From: Bemisia tabaci
Taxonomy: Eukaryota > Arthropoda > Insecta > Hemiptera > Aleyrodidae
Direction of reading: 5' to 3'
NCBI RefSeq assembly: GCF_918797505.1
Contig: NC_092802.1
Span: forward strand, 15,273,883-15,337,882
Length of the DNA: 64,000 nucleotides
Shown: positions 22,901-36,400 of the stretch, piece after piece
Numbering within the stretch: the stretch's first letter is position 1
Layout of the letters: every line of letters begins with the position of its first letter
Notes under the pieces: generated by a model
The model's database searches: none
Told to the model about the DNA's origin: nothing
The model's input: only the letters and a program-made list of their open reading frames with translations
Made by a program: the position numbers and the translations under genes

Positions 22901-25900
22901 TAAATCGAAAGGAAATAATCCATTGTGACACAAACCCCGTCATGCAAATTTTTTTATCGAACTCAGGGCTCATGTTAGAATGGACTTTAAGTGTCCTTTT
23001 CACCATTCTTCAGCTTAAAACTGTAAAAATTATTTGGTGCTTAAAAAGTTGATGAAAGAGAGAATTTCCGACTTTACGATACTTTCTAGTTTTCTTGTGA
23101 GAAAATTCAACTTGGTTCCATTTTGATTTTAACCCTCAAAATCTTCATCTTTCGAGGTTTTTCATTATGCTGTTTTAGAGATAGGAGAGACAGAATCCTG
23201 CAATGAAGCTCTTCAGGCAGCCAAGAATTTGAATTTTGTCGGTCACTACGTGTATAAAATGAAATTCCCTGCATTTTTCAGGTTTTACGCTAAGTTTCAT
23301 ACATTTTTCAAAAATTTTCCTGCAAAAACTTGGCATTATTTTCCAGTTGGCTAATTATTGAAATTGATAGACAAAGAAAACAGGAGAAAATGGAGCAATC
23401 TCATTGATGGAAGTAGGTGGTTGATGCAATGGATAAAGGAGGTAAGTAATAGACTAAGTAATGGCAATCCGCAAGGGACCAAGGGACCCTATAGTTAGTC
23501 CATCATTTTCCGAGTCCTTTGTCTTCAGGAACCACTTGTTTCAACCAAAAGGATCACCTCATTTTCCGTTTGCCTTTTTTGTCTATCAATTACAATCATC
23601 AGCCCGCAGTTCTCTAGACTCTGCGACTCTTTATAGCTTAATTCATCTGACAGCAAGACTTTGCTTTTCGTAATTTGCTGAAAACGAAGACAAATAAATA
23701 GACAATATTGACGATAGAGAATGAAATTAGGACAAGCTAATACTGAACAGAATCAATTTTGCCATTTTCAAACCTTACTGCCATTCTTCTATCCCCATAC
23801 AAAATTAAACTGATAAGTATTACTTTAGAATCCGTTTAATTTATTAATTAATTTTTAAAAGCAACTAAAATACATGACAACCTGAGTGTAATTTCCTGTG
23901 CTGGAATAGATGTTCTTTTCGCTTGAACGGCTTTCCGCAGACATCGCACGCGACGGTGGCTTGAGATTGGTTTTGGTCCTCAGCCTTTATTTCCGTTGCT
24001 AAAAAGTCTTGAGACACCTGCGGGCTCATTTCATCACCACTAACTTGGTTTGCGTAAGAGACGACCACTGAATTGACTTGGTCTTGGGAAGACAGGTGAT
24101 TCGCAGCCTCTGGTTTCGAAGGGACCCGCACAAATTCGCTCAGGTGAGTATCACTTTCTGCAGGAGAAAATATGATTCTCATTGAATCATCTGATGGTGA
24201 AAAAGAAAAGAAATTGAACAAATTTGAAACAAAATACTATAACAAAAAGATAAAATCAATACCTATCAACATGAACATGTTAATCTTTAAAAAATAATAA
24301 TAGTTTGCAATCAATATACATTTCATAGAAACGTGTTATTCAAATAGTATTCCCTCTTGGCATACAGAGGAGGCTATTTGTTAGTGCCAGAACCATTTAG
24401 CTCTGTACGACCGTTCTGAAATTAAGGACTGTTAAAGGGACTTCCATTTATTAGCCCAAATTTCAAAGCTCGTAAAAGCTTAGTGAGGACAAAAAAAAAT
24501 TAAAATTAACATTAGCTAACTTTGCTGGAGGAGCAGTTCAAGCGTACCAAGATTCATCCAATTTTGGGGGCAGGAGCGTCACGTAAAAAAAGCCAAGTTC
24601 TAGACTAATTTGGTGAGGCACGCCCCCCAAAATTAAATAGAAAAAGGTTCCCACAAAGAAAATTTCAATAAGAATGGAGAGAGAGAGAGATGGATGGGTA
24701 CAAGAGGTTCAAAACTTGAGTGACAAAGCTAGGAGGAAGTTGAAAAATCTGCGCTGTGTGACCAGGCCACAGGACGGGCCGATGCAAGTAATGGAATAAA
24801 CACTGGAGACTTGCTTGCAGCAGGCTGAGCAGAAATGCCTAATATAAACAGAAAATCAAGATTGAGGGGAGTGCAGTACCCACAGAATAAGTGTAATTTA
24901 TTGCGTGACGGAAGCTTGCTTCTTTCATATGCAGGAGAAACTCAAAATTGGACTTTATTTTGCAATTAAGAACTACAATTTCCAGCTCATTATATAAACA
25001 ACGCATATGCCATTCCATTGGTTTCCATGTGCAGAAAAGTGCTTTTACAAATGAGACAAACATTGTAGTTCCCAACTGCAAAATGAAGTCTATTTACTGC
25101 AGACTGTCAGGGCAGTTGTCCACACATGCTGTCTTTACTTTCTCTTCATTACTTTCCTTCCCATTCCATTTCTTTCTCTTGGTACTCCTTTCTTTTCGAC
25201 AATAATAAGAAAAAGGTTGAGGGGGAAAAATGAGTAAGAATAAAATGAAAAAGACAGAAATAAGATGATATCATTCATCTTTACATTCTTCCACATTTTA
25301 TATCTGAAATTAAGATACAAAAGGAGTTGTTAAGGTCTAAATTTTAAACATTTGACGGAGGTGACCCCCCCCCCCCCCCTTTGGCCCTTGAATGAGATAA
25401 GCACACAATACTCCCCCATGAGATGGCAGTCTCTACAGCCTGCCGTATCACCAAACTCACCACAAGCCACTGTTTATCCATCACATCTTTCAATACCATT
25501 GTATAGATACAACATAGCATTACACTAAGAAAAAGGATCCTTACCAGCATGAGATTTATGATGTTCTTCAAACAATTCCTTCTTTTTGAATATCCTACCG
25601 CAAATCTCACATGTGTACTGAATGGAAATGGCCTCGACGTTCCGCACCGTGCCTTGCTCCGGAATTTTTTCCTGGATATGTTGTGGCGCAGGGTGCTCAC
25701 TGATGATAGTTGTTGGCTGTTGATCAAAACATGATATGCAATGTTCTGTGACTTCCGAACTTGAGAGGCGTTTTCCACATCGGCCGCATTCAATGTCTTT
25801 GGCCTCGTCTGCAAGTTCATGGTGGGGCTCGTCCATTTTCAGCCGCAAGTAATCACCAATATTTGCGATTCCAGTGATATTTGCTCTGAGGAATTAATTA

Positions 25901-28900
25901 AAAAAATTCTATGAAAATTTAATTGAGAGTAAACTGATACTTTTTTTTCACTGATCACTTCATAGATGACATCACTAGTAAAGTGAGTAATATATGAATA
26001 GAGGCAAACCCAGGTGAAGACGGACCATCATATGGACGTATTTCTATCAAACGAAACTATGTGCATTATGCCATGAGCCCTGAGACCCATAAGAGTACAT
26101 GCATAACAGGGCTCACGTCATAATGCACATAGTTCCGTTTGACAGAAAAACGTCCATATAACAAACAGGAAGGTCCCAACCACAGAAACCTTTGCCCAGG
26201 TGGCAAAAAAACGAAAAAAATTTTAAAGATACTGAGATCAAAACTAGAAATAATTACAAGTTCTCTCAAAATAACTAACAAGACTTGCAATCACAACTAC
26301 ATAATTAAGTTATAGCTCTCAACTGCCCAGCCAAGAACTTCGAACAGACAAAAATTACACTTTGGTGTAAACATCAAGATTAAAAATGAAATTCTTAATA
26401 AAATTAAAAATTCTTCATATAAAACTTAGCATATTGGAAGCCCTCAGCATTAAAAATGCTGAATGCTCCTAAAATTTGAACACCTGTCGGAATGAAAATG
26501 AAACCCAAGTTCTTGATTCTGTTGAAACGTTCATGCAACATTGTCATCATTTTTCTCTCTTCAGAATTTCAATACTCTTATCATTCCTTCTGATATAATT
26601 CTAAAGTACCAAGGTACACTCTACTACAGGTATGGACAAACAGGGTGCCGAAGTCGCAGCGCTGAGAATATAGGCCATCGAGTGACATCGCAAGTCGTAC
26701 AGTCTTTACCGCGCAGTTCAAAATGAGGTTCTGGCAGATTTGGTAGCTTCAATAGGCTATCAGATGAATTTAAAAAATTGATAAAACTCAAAATAACGAA
26801 AAGCTTAACTAAGAACACAAAAAAATAACACGAAATTGACGAGATTCACTCTCAGAACAGAAAGTAAATAAGTTTTCAATATGGCTTCGCAGTCGTACCA
26901 TTGGACGCTGTCAAATCTATGTGTTTCGACAACTTTCTAAAATTCTATTTCTCCATACCTGTAGTAGAGTGTACCTTGTTAGAGAACAGTTTCTTCAAAC
27001 TTTCAATGAAAAAATACTAAAATTCTTCTGACCTACATCTCCAGGGTTTTACATACGTTCTACTTAACAAGAAAAGTGACTGATATGATGAAACTCACCT
27101 ATGAACGATTTCATCCTGGGGCGCGTGAGAGTCTTTAAAATTCGCAAATTGCACAAACATATCATTGTTTAGCGCTGCTTGACTAATGACTACCTCCCGG
27201 TTACTGTCTGTTTGAGTTCCCTGAACAGCGAATTACAAAAAAAATTAAAAGAGGAAAAAGTGCAGAAATTTTAATTGAAGGCTAATTGTTAGAAATTGCA
27301 AATTTTTTACTCCATTATGAATAAGATTCGACCATCTCACTTTCCTGGTCTCCTTGTTTCTTCATCCTTTGCACCATCTTGTTCCCAATTATTTGTAAGA
27401 GGAGCTTCTTTCTTTAGATGTGTGTTCATCAGATATTGACTCAAAGGAATTGCATTTGCAAAAATAAGTTTTTAATACAAATTTTTGGAGCTTCCGAGGG
27501 CAATAAACACAAATTGAAATCCTAATTCATTGCTTTCCAAAAACAGATTACTTACCGAATTGTGTGATGCTTTTTCTGAGAAGTTTTGTGATTCTTTGTG
27601 GTTTGCAGTTTGCAGAAGTTGAGATGCTTCCTGCACACTTTTGGCCGTCTGAGGACTGACTTCTGCGATGTTGTATCGTATCTGTTGTGATGAGTCAATC
27701 ACCGTTGTGCCGCATTGTAACTATAAATAAAAAAATTGACTAAGCTGTTAAATGGAAGCTCAAGAAGAAAAAAAGAAAAAAAGAAAAAAAGAAAAACAAA
27801 GAGGGAAATGATGATACCTATTGAAAATTACTCGAACAACAAATAAATTTTAGAGATGAAAAAAAGAAGTAAAGAAAGTGGAAAACTATTCCAATCAATC
27901 TAAATAATCATTTATTTCAGTTATGATTTTGCCTTTCTGTTTGGTTACCTAACTTAGACAGAATGCACCCCTTAATGTTTATCGACAAAGTTGTAAGTTT
28001 AAGAGTTTAAATTTTATGAAGCTTAGGAGGGAAATATGAATTTATTTTTTTTTTGTTAATTCTTTTATCTCATCTTATAATTTGTTTGAATTTGTTCACA
28101 TTTGTTTTTGTTTCCTTTCTGCCATTCTTGTTTAGTTTTTATTGTTGTAATTTTGTTAATGGACTTTGTCCGTGTATTTTGTAAATAAATAAATAAATAA
28201 AATATTAAAAACTGAGGGTGTTCATTCTTCAAAGAGAGAGGACCCTTTCAATTCCTTCCACTATCTCAAAGGGAGAGGAAAGGTTGTCCCTAATGACCCT
28301 TTCTCCAGATCCTCCACTGAAAGTCTTAAGAGTAGCAGCGCACCTGTAGTGGAATTGGAATTTTATACTGCAATCCTTTGTCAGAGGCTGGGTCATTGAT
28401 GATGTGGACAGCACCTGCTTGCACAAGATTCTGAAGTCCTTCCACAGAAACCGGAACCATACAACTAGTCTCCACCACCTGGACATTATTTGGAGAGTCC
28501 TCCTCTTTCGGGAGTTGAGAGGTCTCTGCCTTGACTAGAGTCTCGTCTTTGACATAAACCTGAAATGCAACCGCACTCAATTGAACAGGGGACTGGAAAG
28601 CACAGCAAACTGATAGAGTTTCTAATTTAGCCTGAGAGTAACTACTACACTTAAATAAATAATATAATGATCTAATTACACTAGCCTAGGAAAAATCATT
28701 GAAACATTCCTCGATGGTTTTTCAGTAACAAAATGCCAGAGGCAATTTTTTTTAATCATAGACCATTCTAGACTGTGATTTTGCTATTCGACGTAAAGCA
28801 CTTGCACTTTACTTCAACAGTCCACCAATCCGGTAAATTATTTTATTGAGAGGACACTACGTGTCAAGTGCTAAAATTGAAAACTGCGTATCTTAGAAAG

Positions 28901-31286
28901 TAACATTGTAAGTTTCTGCTCATGCATTATATTTTAAAAAGGAAAACCAGCCATCAATTTATATTGAAATTTTCTGTTAATTATTTGTTATTCATTCCGA
29001 AAAAATTACACAAAATAATAAGTAGACATTTTCAGTAGTTTTATTTCACAAAATTGGAGATTTTTTAATATTGCAATGGAGGGGCTTAGAGAACAAATGG
29101 GATAAGGGCAGTTGTTGCTATTCCGAGAAATACGTGTATGAAGTTTCTAACTTGCACAGAGCCTAATTGTGGGAGAAAGTTTGAACTCACTTTCTGATGC
29201 TTTAAGATCGGATTTTAGTGCCTAGTGTGTTTTTCACAGAATATATTTTGAGACTAGTTTTAGTTACTAATAATTAATTATCATTAAGTAAACACCTCAA
29301 TTTTTTCAATAACTGCACTTATCATCCCACTTGTCTTCCAAGCCCCTAATTAAGATAGACATATTTTTGCATTAAGCTATCAATGTCCTTTAACAGACTT
29401 TAAGAATTGCTTTCGGTGTCTTGAATTACTACAATGATGCAGGTAATTTTCCCTAAAAAAATCCCTAGCCAGTACCCCATTCTGCCGTGCTAAGGAAGAA
29501 CGCCGTACGAACATTCGATAGTTGCCAAATTTTTTCTTAGAAAGTATTTATTTTTGAAGAAATTTATTGATACTTCCCCTTGAAATTTTCAGACTTTTTA
29601 GATCAAATTAAGAACAAAATCCTCTGAAAAAATTGGAGAAAAATAAAAAGAAAAAATCCTGAAAATTCATGATTAGTCGAAGGAGATTTGGCAATGGCTG
29701 ACGGTTCATACGGCATTCTTTCTTAGCAAGGCAGCATTGCAAAGTGACAAGGGGAGTATTGATGGTGAATACCGGTATAAAAGACATTAAAAATTAATAA
29801 TCCAAAGATAGGCTTGTGGGCCTCTCTTACAACTGAGAAAAGTAGTTACCATTCCTTCCCGTTTAAAATCTTGAAAACCTTCAAGCATTGCTTCAGCTGT
29901 GAGACAAGATTCCCTAAAATTGTAGAAAGATTCCAATTTATCCGCACAGTTGTTGCAAATACTTTTAGGTAATGAGTCGTCTTCATTGATCTGAAAAATA
30001 AAAGAAAATCAGCTTTGTGAAAACAAGATAAGAGGAAAGAATACAAATGTCATTTCATTGGTTTTTCTCAGTGGGAAAAACTTTTCACCAGCAACTAAAT
30101 GAATTTTCAAAACTACATTTGATCACAAAGCTACTGCTTTAGAAGATCACTTGGAAAGTCCTGGTCAAATTTAGGTTTGACAAATCCTCCCCCCCCCCCC
30201 TTCCAAACTGTGGTTCTACTTAGTTTGCATTGACCAAATCAAATTTGGGAGAGAATAAAAAGAGGCCACAGCTAAATAACTCTATTGCGCACAGACTCCA
30301 GTATATTTATGCATTCAAATTTAAGATAATTCATTCTTCAAATAAACTTCTCAACTGAGACTCTCGAGCTTTAAGTACATCGCTCTTTACACTGATGTCC
30401 ATTGATAGTTACGAATGTTTAATTCTTTTAAGATGAAAAGCGATAGAAATAAGTACAACCTACCAAGTAAGAATTTTCAATCAAAGCATTTGACAAAAGT
30501 TTAATGAGCTCCTGACAATCCTCTCACGGCACTAACCAAGGCTCAGCCACTTCGATAACAAACTGAGATTACCTTACAGTCGCAAGAGACAACTTGCATG
30601 CATGACTTGGACTCTGCTACAAACACCTGATGTGCTTACATAAAACTTTTTCACGGTATTTGCTTACGAGGGGAGTTAATTGGTACCTTTGATTAAGGCC
30701 ATCTTGTCATATCTGAACACAGATAAGACCAACATGCACCCAGACTGTATAGGCCACAATGAGAGTGACACAGTATGAGTACGGGTTTATGAGGATAAAC
30801 TAGCCTCAGTACATTCATCTGCATTCTTATAAGATATACAACACAGTTAATATTATCATTTGCATTCAGTGATCGAATGATCAGGGACCAGGGTGGCAGT
30901 CTTGGCAAAGATGTGCCTGAGCAAGTGAAGTGATAAAGATTCCATCATTCTTGGCTTGGCACTAAAAGAGAGAATTATAAGTGAGAAAATAGTGCTACGG
31001 GCGAATCATTCATGGATTCATTGAGTATTCGGCGTCTGACAGCGGTCGAAGACGCGTCGTGGAAATCTCACATGTGAGGGAAAACAAATACTTAAAAAGA
31101 GGGGTAAAAATGGTTCAAAGCTTCCTTTTAGAGAGGCGAATGTACCTGGAGAGGGAGGCACAGCTGTATCTTGGTGGGGATTTGTCTCCTACGTCCTTCC
31201 TCACGGAAAATGTGCATTTTGGTCCCATCGCTCGCGGTGCACAGCCGACAGAGATCATAATAACTAACGCGGCGGTAGCCTGCCAT
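19976..31286 (-). CDS. ZAD-domain C2H2 zinc-finger transcription factor (six fingers, Gln-rich tail)
   Basis: Ten exons in phase on the minus strand: 31286-31146 (ATG), 29990-29850, 28559-28344, 27720-27556, 27220-27099, 25885-25545, 24157-23882, 22859-22662, 21715-21345 and 20155-19976 (TGA), giving 716 residues. Residues 10-90 form a ZAD dimerisation domain with zinc ligands C13/C16 (DLCRLC) and C59/C62 (ICNNC). Residues 95-350 are mostly disordered, with an extra CGRC...HCISC cluster in exon 6. Six C2H2 fingers start at about 354, 446, 474, 502, 530 and 565. Fingers 2-3 are joined by SGERPF and 3-4 by TGQKV linkers, so 2-5 probably form the main DNA-binding array. Residues ~590-640 are Gln-rich, a likely transactivation segment. 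ZAD proteins are nuclear, sequence-specific regulators abundant in insects. The target is unknown and no one-to-one ortholog is claimed. The upstream ATG begins the ZAD with the usual short lead. Confidence 0.93.
20690..20890 (-). other. Intronic transcript-like segment, unclear
   Basis: The last intron of the zinc-finger gene contains a 66-codon open frame on the minus strand ending close to an AATAAA-like string at about 20,685-20,690. It resembles the 3' end of an inserted transcript or repeat rather than an exon; no splice signals frame it and no domain is recognised. Confidence 0.25.
24950..25090. mobile_element. Short foldback MITE, family B
   Basis: The left arm GACTTTATTTTGCAATTAAG, continuing GAACTACAATTTCC, pairs with a right arm ending near 25,090 whose reverse complement reads GACTTCATTTTGCAGTTGGG then GAACTACAATG. 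About 140 bases long, with no ORF, in the intron between exons 6 and 7 of the zinc-finger gene. A related copy appears near 61,690-61,830. Confidence 0.6.
26009..26204. mobile_element. Foldback element with ~70-bp arms
   Basis: Left arm about 26,022-26,091 and right arm about 26,107-26,180 are inverted copies sharing ATATGGACGT, TCAAACG, AACTATGTGCATTATG and GAGCCCTG. The loop is only about 15 bases, so the RNA would form a long hairpin. It is intronic in the zinc-finger gene, between exons 5 and 6. Confidence 0.75.
26611..26977. mobile_element. MITE with 25-bp perfect terminal inverted repeats
   Basis: The first 25 bases (26,611-26,635, beginning AAGGTACACTCTACTACAGG) are exactly the reverse complement of the last 25 (26,953-26,977). 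The 367-bp element has no coding capacity. It lies in the zinc-finger gene's intron between exons 5 and 6. The perfect termini suggest a comparatively recent insertion. Confidence 0.8.
29481..29736. mobile_element. MITE family A, most complete copy
   Basis: Left terminus CTGCCGTGCTAAGGAAGAAC then GCCGTACGAACATTCG. The right terminus, reverse-complemented, reads GCTGCCTTGCTAAGAAAGAA then TGCCGTATGAACCGTCAG. Both then continue to a TTGCCAAAT block. The 256-bp element has no ORF and sits in the zinc-finger gene's second intron (between exons 2 and 3). This is the reference copy for the four other diverged or truncated members in the window. Confidence 0.8.
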
Positions 31287-33431
31287 TATTTCACTTAAAA
31301 TTGACAGAATTCATGAAGACAAAACACAACAATCCGTCTTGAAACCACAAGCCTCCTCAAAATGTCCACATCCCCACCCTCGGTAATTAGAAGGCTATGT
31401 GTTACTTGACCAACTCAAAAGTCACAGAGGATTGAAAAAATACACCATAATTTTCTGGTTTCAAAGCTGAAAATGTTGAAAAAAATTGATTAATTTTATA
31501 ATTAGTAATTTTAATTTTAATTTTAATCGGCAATAAATTGCCAAAAATAGCGAATAATTGAAGTTATGAAGACCAAAAGTCAGAGTAAAAGTTTTCAGTA
31601 GTTGCCGTCTTGAATTCATGGAACGTCAATGGGGTTAAAATTTTAGGGAATGTGAATGCTGCTTTCAAAGCGGATTTTGAAGGGAGCTTTTCATGTCAAT
31701 CGGTGTCTCTTTAAACTTTCATTTTGTGTCTTGTCCTGAAGTAAAGTTTAGGTACGTGTTTTCGCTAGATCTCTCCCACAAGCCGGCGTGTAACACCTCC
31801 TTGCAATTGCTTTTATAGCTCAAATAATCTGACATCTACTCTCAAGTGAGTTGAACTTCTTGTTTATCAGTAGGCAGGCACTCTTGAAGTTTTGTTGATC
31901 TTTCATGTTCCGCTTTCAATCTAAGTAATCTTCGTCATGGGTCAGAATTCGACGGGCATAACTTTAGTCAGGTCAGAATCAGATGTCCCATTTATAATTC
32001 TGACGTATATTAGTTCTGTGATTTTCATTCTCTTCACCTGACAGGCAACTCAATAATCATGTTCACAGATTTGACTTAATGACCAATTATTATTGCTAAT
32101 TTCAGTCTTTTTCATATTAAAAAGAAAAAACGGGAGATACCACTTTCCTGAAAGACTATTTACCTCTGGCAAATTTCTTTTCCTCAAACAGACTTTTTAT
32201 TCATTCCCAATTTTGTAGCATAGTTTGTGGCTGTATAATCTTATCATTTGAGTGCTTGCTGTTATCAGACACCCGCTGTTATCGGCAATAAGTTGATGGA
32301 TCTTGGGTGATTTTAAACCTGGAGTCACATTCTGCTGTCAAGTCAAACTTTCCTCTAATCTGTGAAAGACTAATGTAGCTGTGTAATTACTGAATTTTTG
32401 CATCAAGCCCTCAGTATCGCCTTTTTTTACCAAAACCTCAGGCCTCAAGTACACAATTATTTGGACATCGCACTTTTTAGGAGGCACTTGTTCTTATCAG
32501 TGCTAAAATGCATTAATTAACTTATCAAAGGGAAATAATAAGTCTTACTTCCAGTACCACCTCCACTTGCTAAGTTAGGGTTTCCTGATGTACCGACTGT
32601 ATCCCCTGCTTTTCACTCTACTCACAGATGGTGCAATAGCACTTCTTACACCAGCAAGAAAAGGAGGAAAGAAGGCTTACCTTTTGTCGTTTACTTATAT
32701 ACCAATCTGTTTGACAAGTCAATTGGAAAAGAGAGATAATAAAAATCAGTAATTATTACAATTTTTTCCCTTCTACTTTTAATTTTTCTATCGTGTAATA
32801 ATTTTGAGTAATTTCCTCAACCTTTCTGCTGCAAGCATAGAATGTCCGTTATGCAATTCATTATTAAAATTTCTTCCAAACCCCATCTGTTACAAGGTGG
32901 CAGCAGATTTTGCCTCAAAAGGAAGAATAAAAGCACACTGAATCTGTAAAGAGGAAAAAACAAATCAATGTTTGTTCTGAAGAAAGTGCAGTGGGGAGAT
33001 TTTTAGGAAATGTAGTTTTCAAGTGAGACCAAACGTGGAGAATTCCACAGCACACAGGCTTGTATGTCCCAAACTATTGTCAGTTATTGTAACAAGGTCA
33101 TTAATTTAGGTTGACCTGTCGGTTTTACAGGTTTGAAGTGTCACCACCCCTTAAAATCTCACACGTATTTATTAAGCTTTAATGCTGGCACAATTACTCT
33201 GCAAAAGGTCCATTCTAACATCCCTCTCTATTGCTCCGATCCTGCCTTACTTACCAAAAGAAGGAATGCTGGAGCATCTTGTTTTTCTTGATCATTCCGT
33301 TTCGAAAATTCGTCAAGTGAGAGTAATGTACGTTTGGTCACTTAAGTTCTCCTACAATGTGTTTTTATTGCGGCTATCAATTAATTATTTTTCTTTTTCA
33401 CAGGGTATCTGTATGGATTCAGCAATGACTG
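31287..33431. promoter_or_regulatory. Divergent intergenic region between zinc-finger and BTB genes
   Basis: It separates the minus-strand zinc-finger start at 31,286 from the plus-strand BTB start at 33,432 and should hold both promoters and 5' UTRs. The BTB gene's first coding exon opens at 33,404 after a CAG acceptor, so at least one non-coding 5' exon lies upstream, unlocated. I see short ATTTTA tandem units near 31,500-31,530 but no clear TATA box or CpG-like cluster that I would call a core promoter. Confidence 0.45.
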
Positions 33432-36400
33432 ATGGCAGCAGGCGTTTCTCTCCTCCGTCGCCAAAATGCCGAACAGGAGTATAAGGCACTAACGCTAAAA
33501 CTTGAATCGCAGCTGTACTGGGACATCCTTAAGTAAGTCTCATCTTCACTTTATTCTCTGGAAAATCCCTGTGGGTTTTTGAAGTTTGCTACGAGTAAAA
33601 CGCTTTTGTAATCGTATTCTGTCCACGTTAAACTACATGCATTGTGAGCTCCTCACTTGCAAAATTTAGTTCAGTTTTTGAAGACTGTGGAGTGTGGCCC
33701 CTCTTCCATAAATGGTCTCCTATAGATGATTGGTGTCAAAAACTATAAACTTCCTCTGCAATGTTTCATAATTTTTTAACTGTTTTGTTGAAAGGAAATC
33801 AACCTTAATACCTCCTTGAAATTTTCAATCAGAGAAAAAAATAGCTAAAAGAACTGGAGATTTAGTTTTCTTTTAACAAAAATAAATCATTAAGGGAGAT
33901 TTTCAATGTTGTAATCAACATTAAAAAAAATAAAAGCCATAAAATTTTGGTCCTCTCCTTAAAATCTATTAAAGTGTACTTTTGGATTATTCAGTGAGAG
34001 CTGCAATATTCCTAACTGCCTCTTAAAAAATTAGAGCCCATTTTTTATATCTCTCACTTCTGCACGAGGGTTGAGGTGAACACCTCAGTTTTATTGAGGG
34101 TAAATATTTTCTTGGTGCAAAATGGATTTGGCTCAAAAGTTTCAACAAAACAACAGTTAACTTTTTCATAGACCATGGTTGTAAGAAACCTCATCCAGAT
34201 TTAAAAAAATTTGTGGCCTGTAACTTTACATTAGCAGAATCGGATGAATTTAGGCATTCTTATCTACTATCTCATGTACACCACAGTTTCCTGTTCAAAA
34301 CAATTATTTCTCATTTTTTCCAGGATTTACTCGGAGTCTGTTTTCTGTGATGTAGAGATTCAATTCGAAAGTTCCTCTATCAAAACACATTCCAGCTTCC
34401 TATCGCTGTATGCGCCTCAATTCTTTGCGGAGCTTCAGAAATTGCAACAAACGCAGAATCCCATTTTTCTAAACAAAGCTAAAGACCACATCGAAACCTT
34501 CATCAGGTAAAACAACATCCCTAAAAAATTTTACTTGCTATTTTTAAACATCCTCTCTTTTTTTGTTTTTTTAATTTTAGTTAAGGGAAGGACATACTTT
34601 ACAATTTTTTTAAAAAAAAAAAAAATGCCTTCTGGTGAGGTTAGTGTGGATGAACTTATGTTTACGTTGCAGGCAAATAGTCAAATCAGGCATTTTGTCA
34701 AATGCCTAGGCAGACAGTCAAATTTTCAGAGGTTACAAGGTTTCTTATGTTTTCACAGAAATCTCTCGAATTCCCAATATTTTAAGAGTAAAAATCCTTA
34801 AAAGTACAGACTGTTATTGCATTTCCCGCTCCAGAATGCTCCTCATAATTGTTCAAATTGTAAAAACTGTCTCTTTTATATATTGCTATATATTTTAAGA
34901 TAAATGTGCAATCCAGGACTAGAAAAAACTTATTTATCATCGCATGAAACACTTTTTTTACAGAGAATTCCTTCTCACACGATTAGAGAATTATTTTGTT
35001 TGCATTTAGCAAAATAATGAAATAAGAATATTTGACTATTTGCCCAGGCATTAAACCAAATATTTGATTTGACTATTTGCCTGCGACATTCACATCCAAT
35101 AAACGTTAATTTTTGCTTATTTAAATTTTTGTATCTGTATTTCAGGTCTCTATATCAACCACCGAAATCCTGTTTAAAAGAGAAAGAGCAAAAACTCATC
35201 AAATGTCTTCCTTTCCTTCTAAAAGCAAATGGTGATGAGAGTCGAGACCTGTACTTGACTCCGGACTCAACCAATGAGCCGGAAAGCGACCATGATGATT
35301 CCCACAGCCACTTAGTGCCATCTTATTTCAGTACAAACCAACTCTACTACGCTCTTATCACCCTTGATGAATCTTTCATAAACGATTCGGGTGTCGAGCA
35401 ACTTGAAAAGGAACTCAGCGAACAGGACCAGCTATCCCAATCACTCTTGTCACTCAAAGAAAGCACCATCAGGAAGACTGTTCCAGAAATCAAAAGCAGC
35501 AAGGAAAACTCCCTCTCGAAAAGAAGTGGGAGTAAAGCCAGACGGCTGTCATCCAGGATCAATGATGAAATGAGCGAATCCGAAAAGGTGAGAAGATTAA
35601 AAATAATGGGGCTGTTGCTGTCAGTGTTTGAAACTCACCTTTGAGTTTTAGTAGCCATGTGGTGCATCAAGCTCGATTTTTAGGGGCCAGATTGACTTTT
35701 TGCCCATATGTCACAGCATAATTAGTGAAAAGTTAGATGCAAGATGTTTTTGTCACAGAATTAGTAACTTTAACTTGGGGGAAATTTCGAAAATTCACCA
35801 AAAAGAAAAATTAAGATTTTTTTTTTTGGGGGGGGGGGGGGCAATTTTTAGGGCCACGTTGGCGCAGAGCCTTCATTTTTTAGGCGCCATAACCGATTTC
35901 TCAGGTGCATTTGGCGCAATGGCGCCTGTGAGTTTCGAACACTGGTTGCTGTATATATTTGTTCCCTGCTTATTTTTGATAAACATCTCTAAACTGAGGA
36001 AACCTGTATTTTTCGGTTTTTCAATCAATCAAATTTTAGCTGTAAATAAGAGTTTGAAAGTCGCTAAAAATCTATCTTTATTTGAAACAGAGACACCCTG
36101 CTAGTATGAAGAATTAGGTTAAAATCAGGATGTCTGTCAGTATAAACTGGAAAATATCAGGAAATTGATTCAATCAGGAGGAATAAGGAAATGTTGAATG
36201 GATCAAGCATTTTTCAACTGCTTGCAGTTTAGCACGAGCAGAAGTGAAACATTGATTCAATTCATGAAATATGTTTGTTTATAAATTCAAACTAGTGTCA
36301 ATTCATTCATGCAAGAAATCTGGAAGTATTATTTACAATATCAGGAAAAACCAAAATGAAATTTCAGCAGACACCCTGAAAATGTACTTCACACGGATGA

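Noticed and set aside
23400..23470. tRNA-like words (GATGCAATGGATAA)
   Set aside because: Only an A-box-like string is present; no cloverleaf or B box at the right spacing.
35700..36104. 134-codon plus-strand open frame in a BTB gene intron
   Set aside because: It crosses a G14 homopolymer and repeat sequence, and the exons on both sides already join in phase without it.
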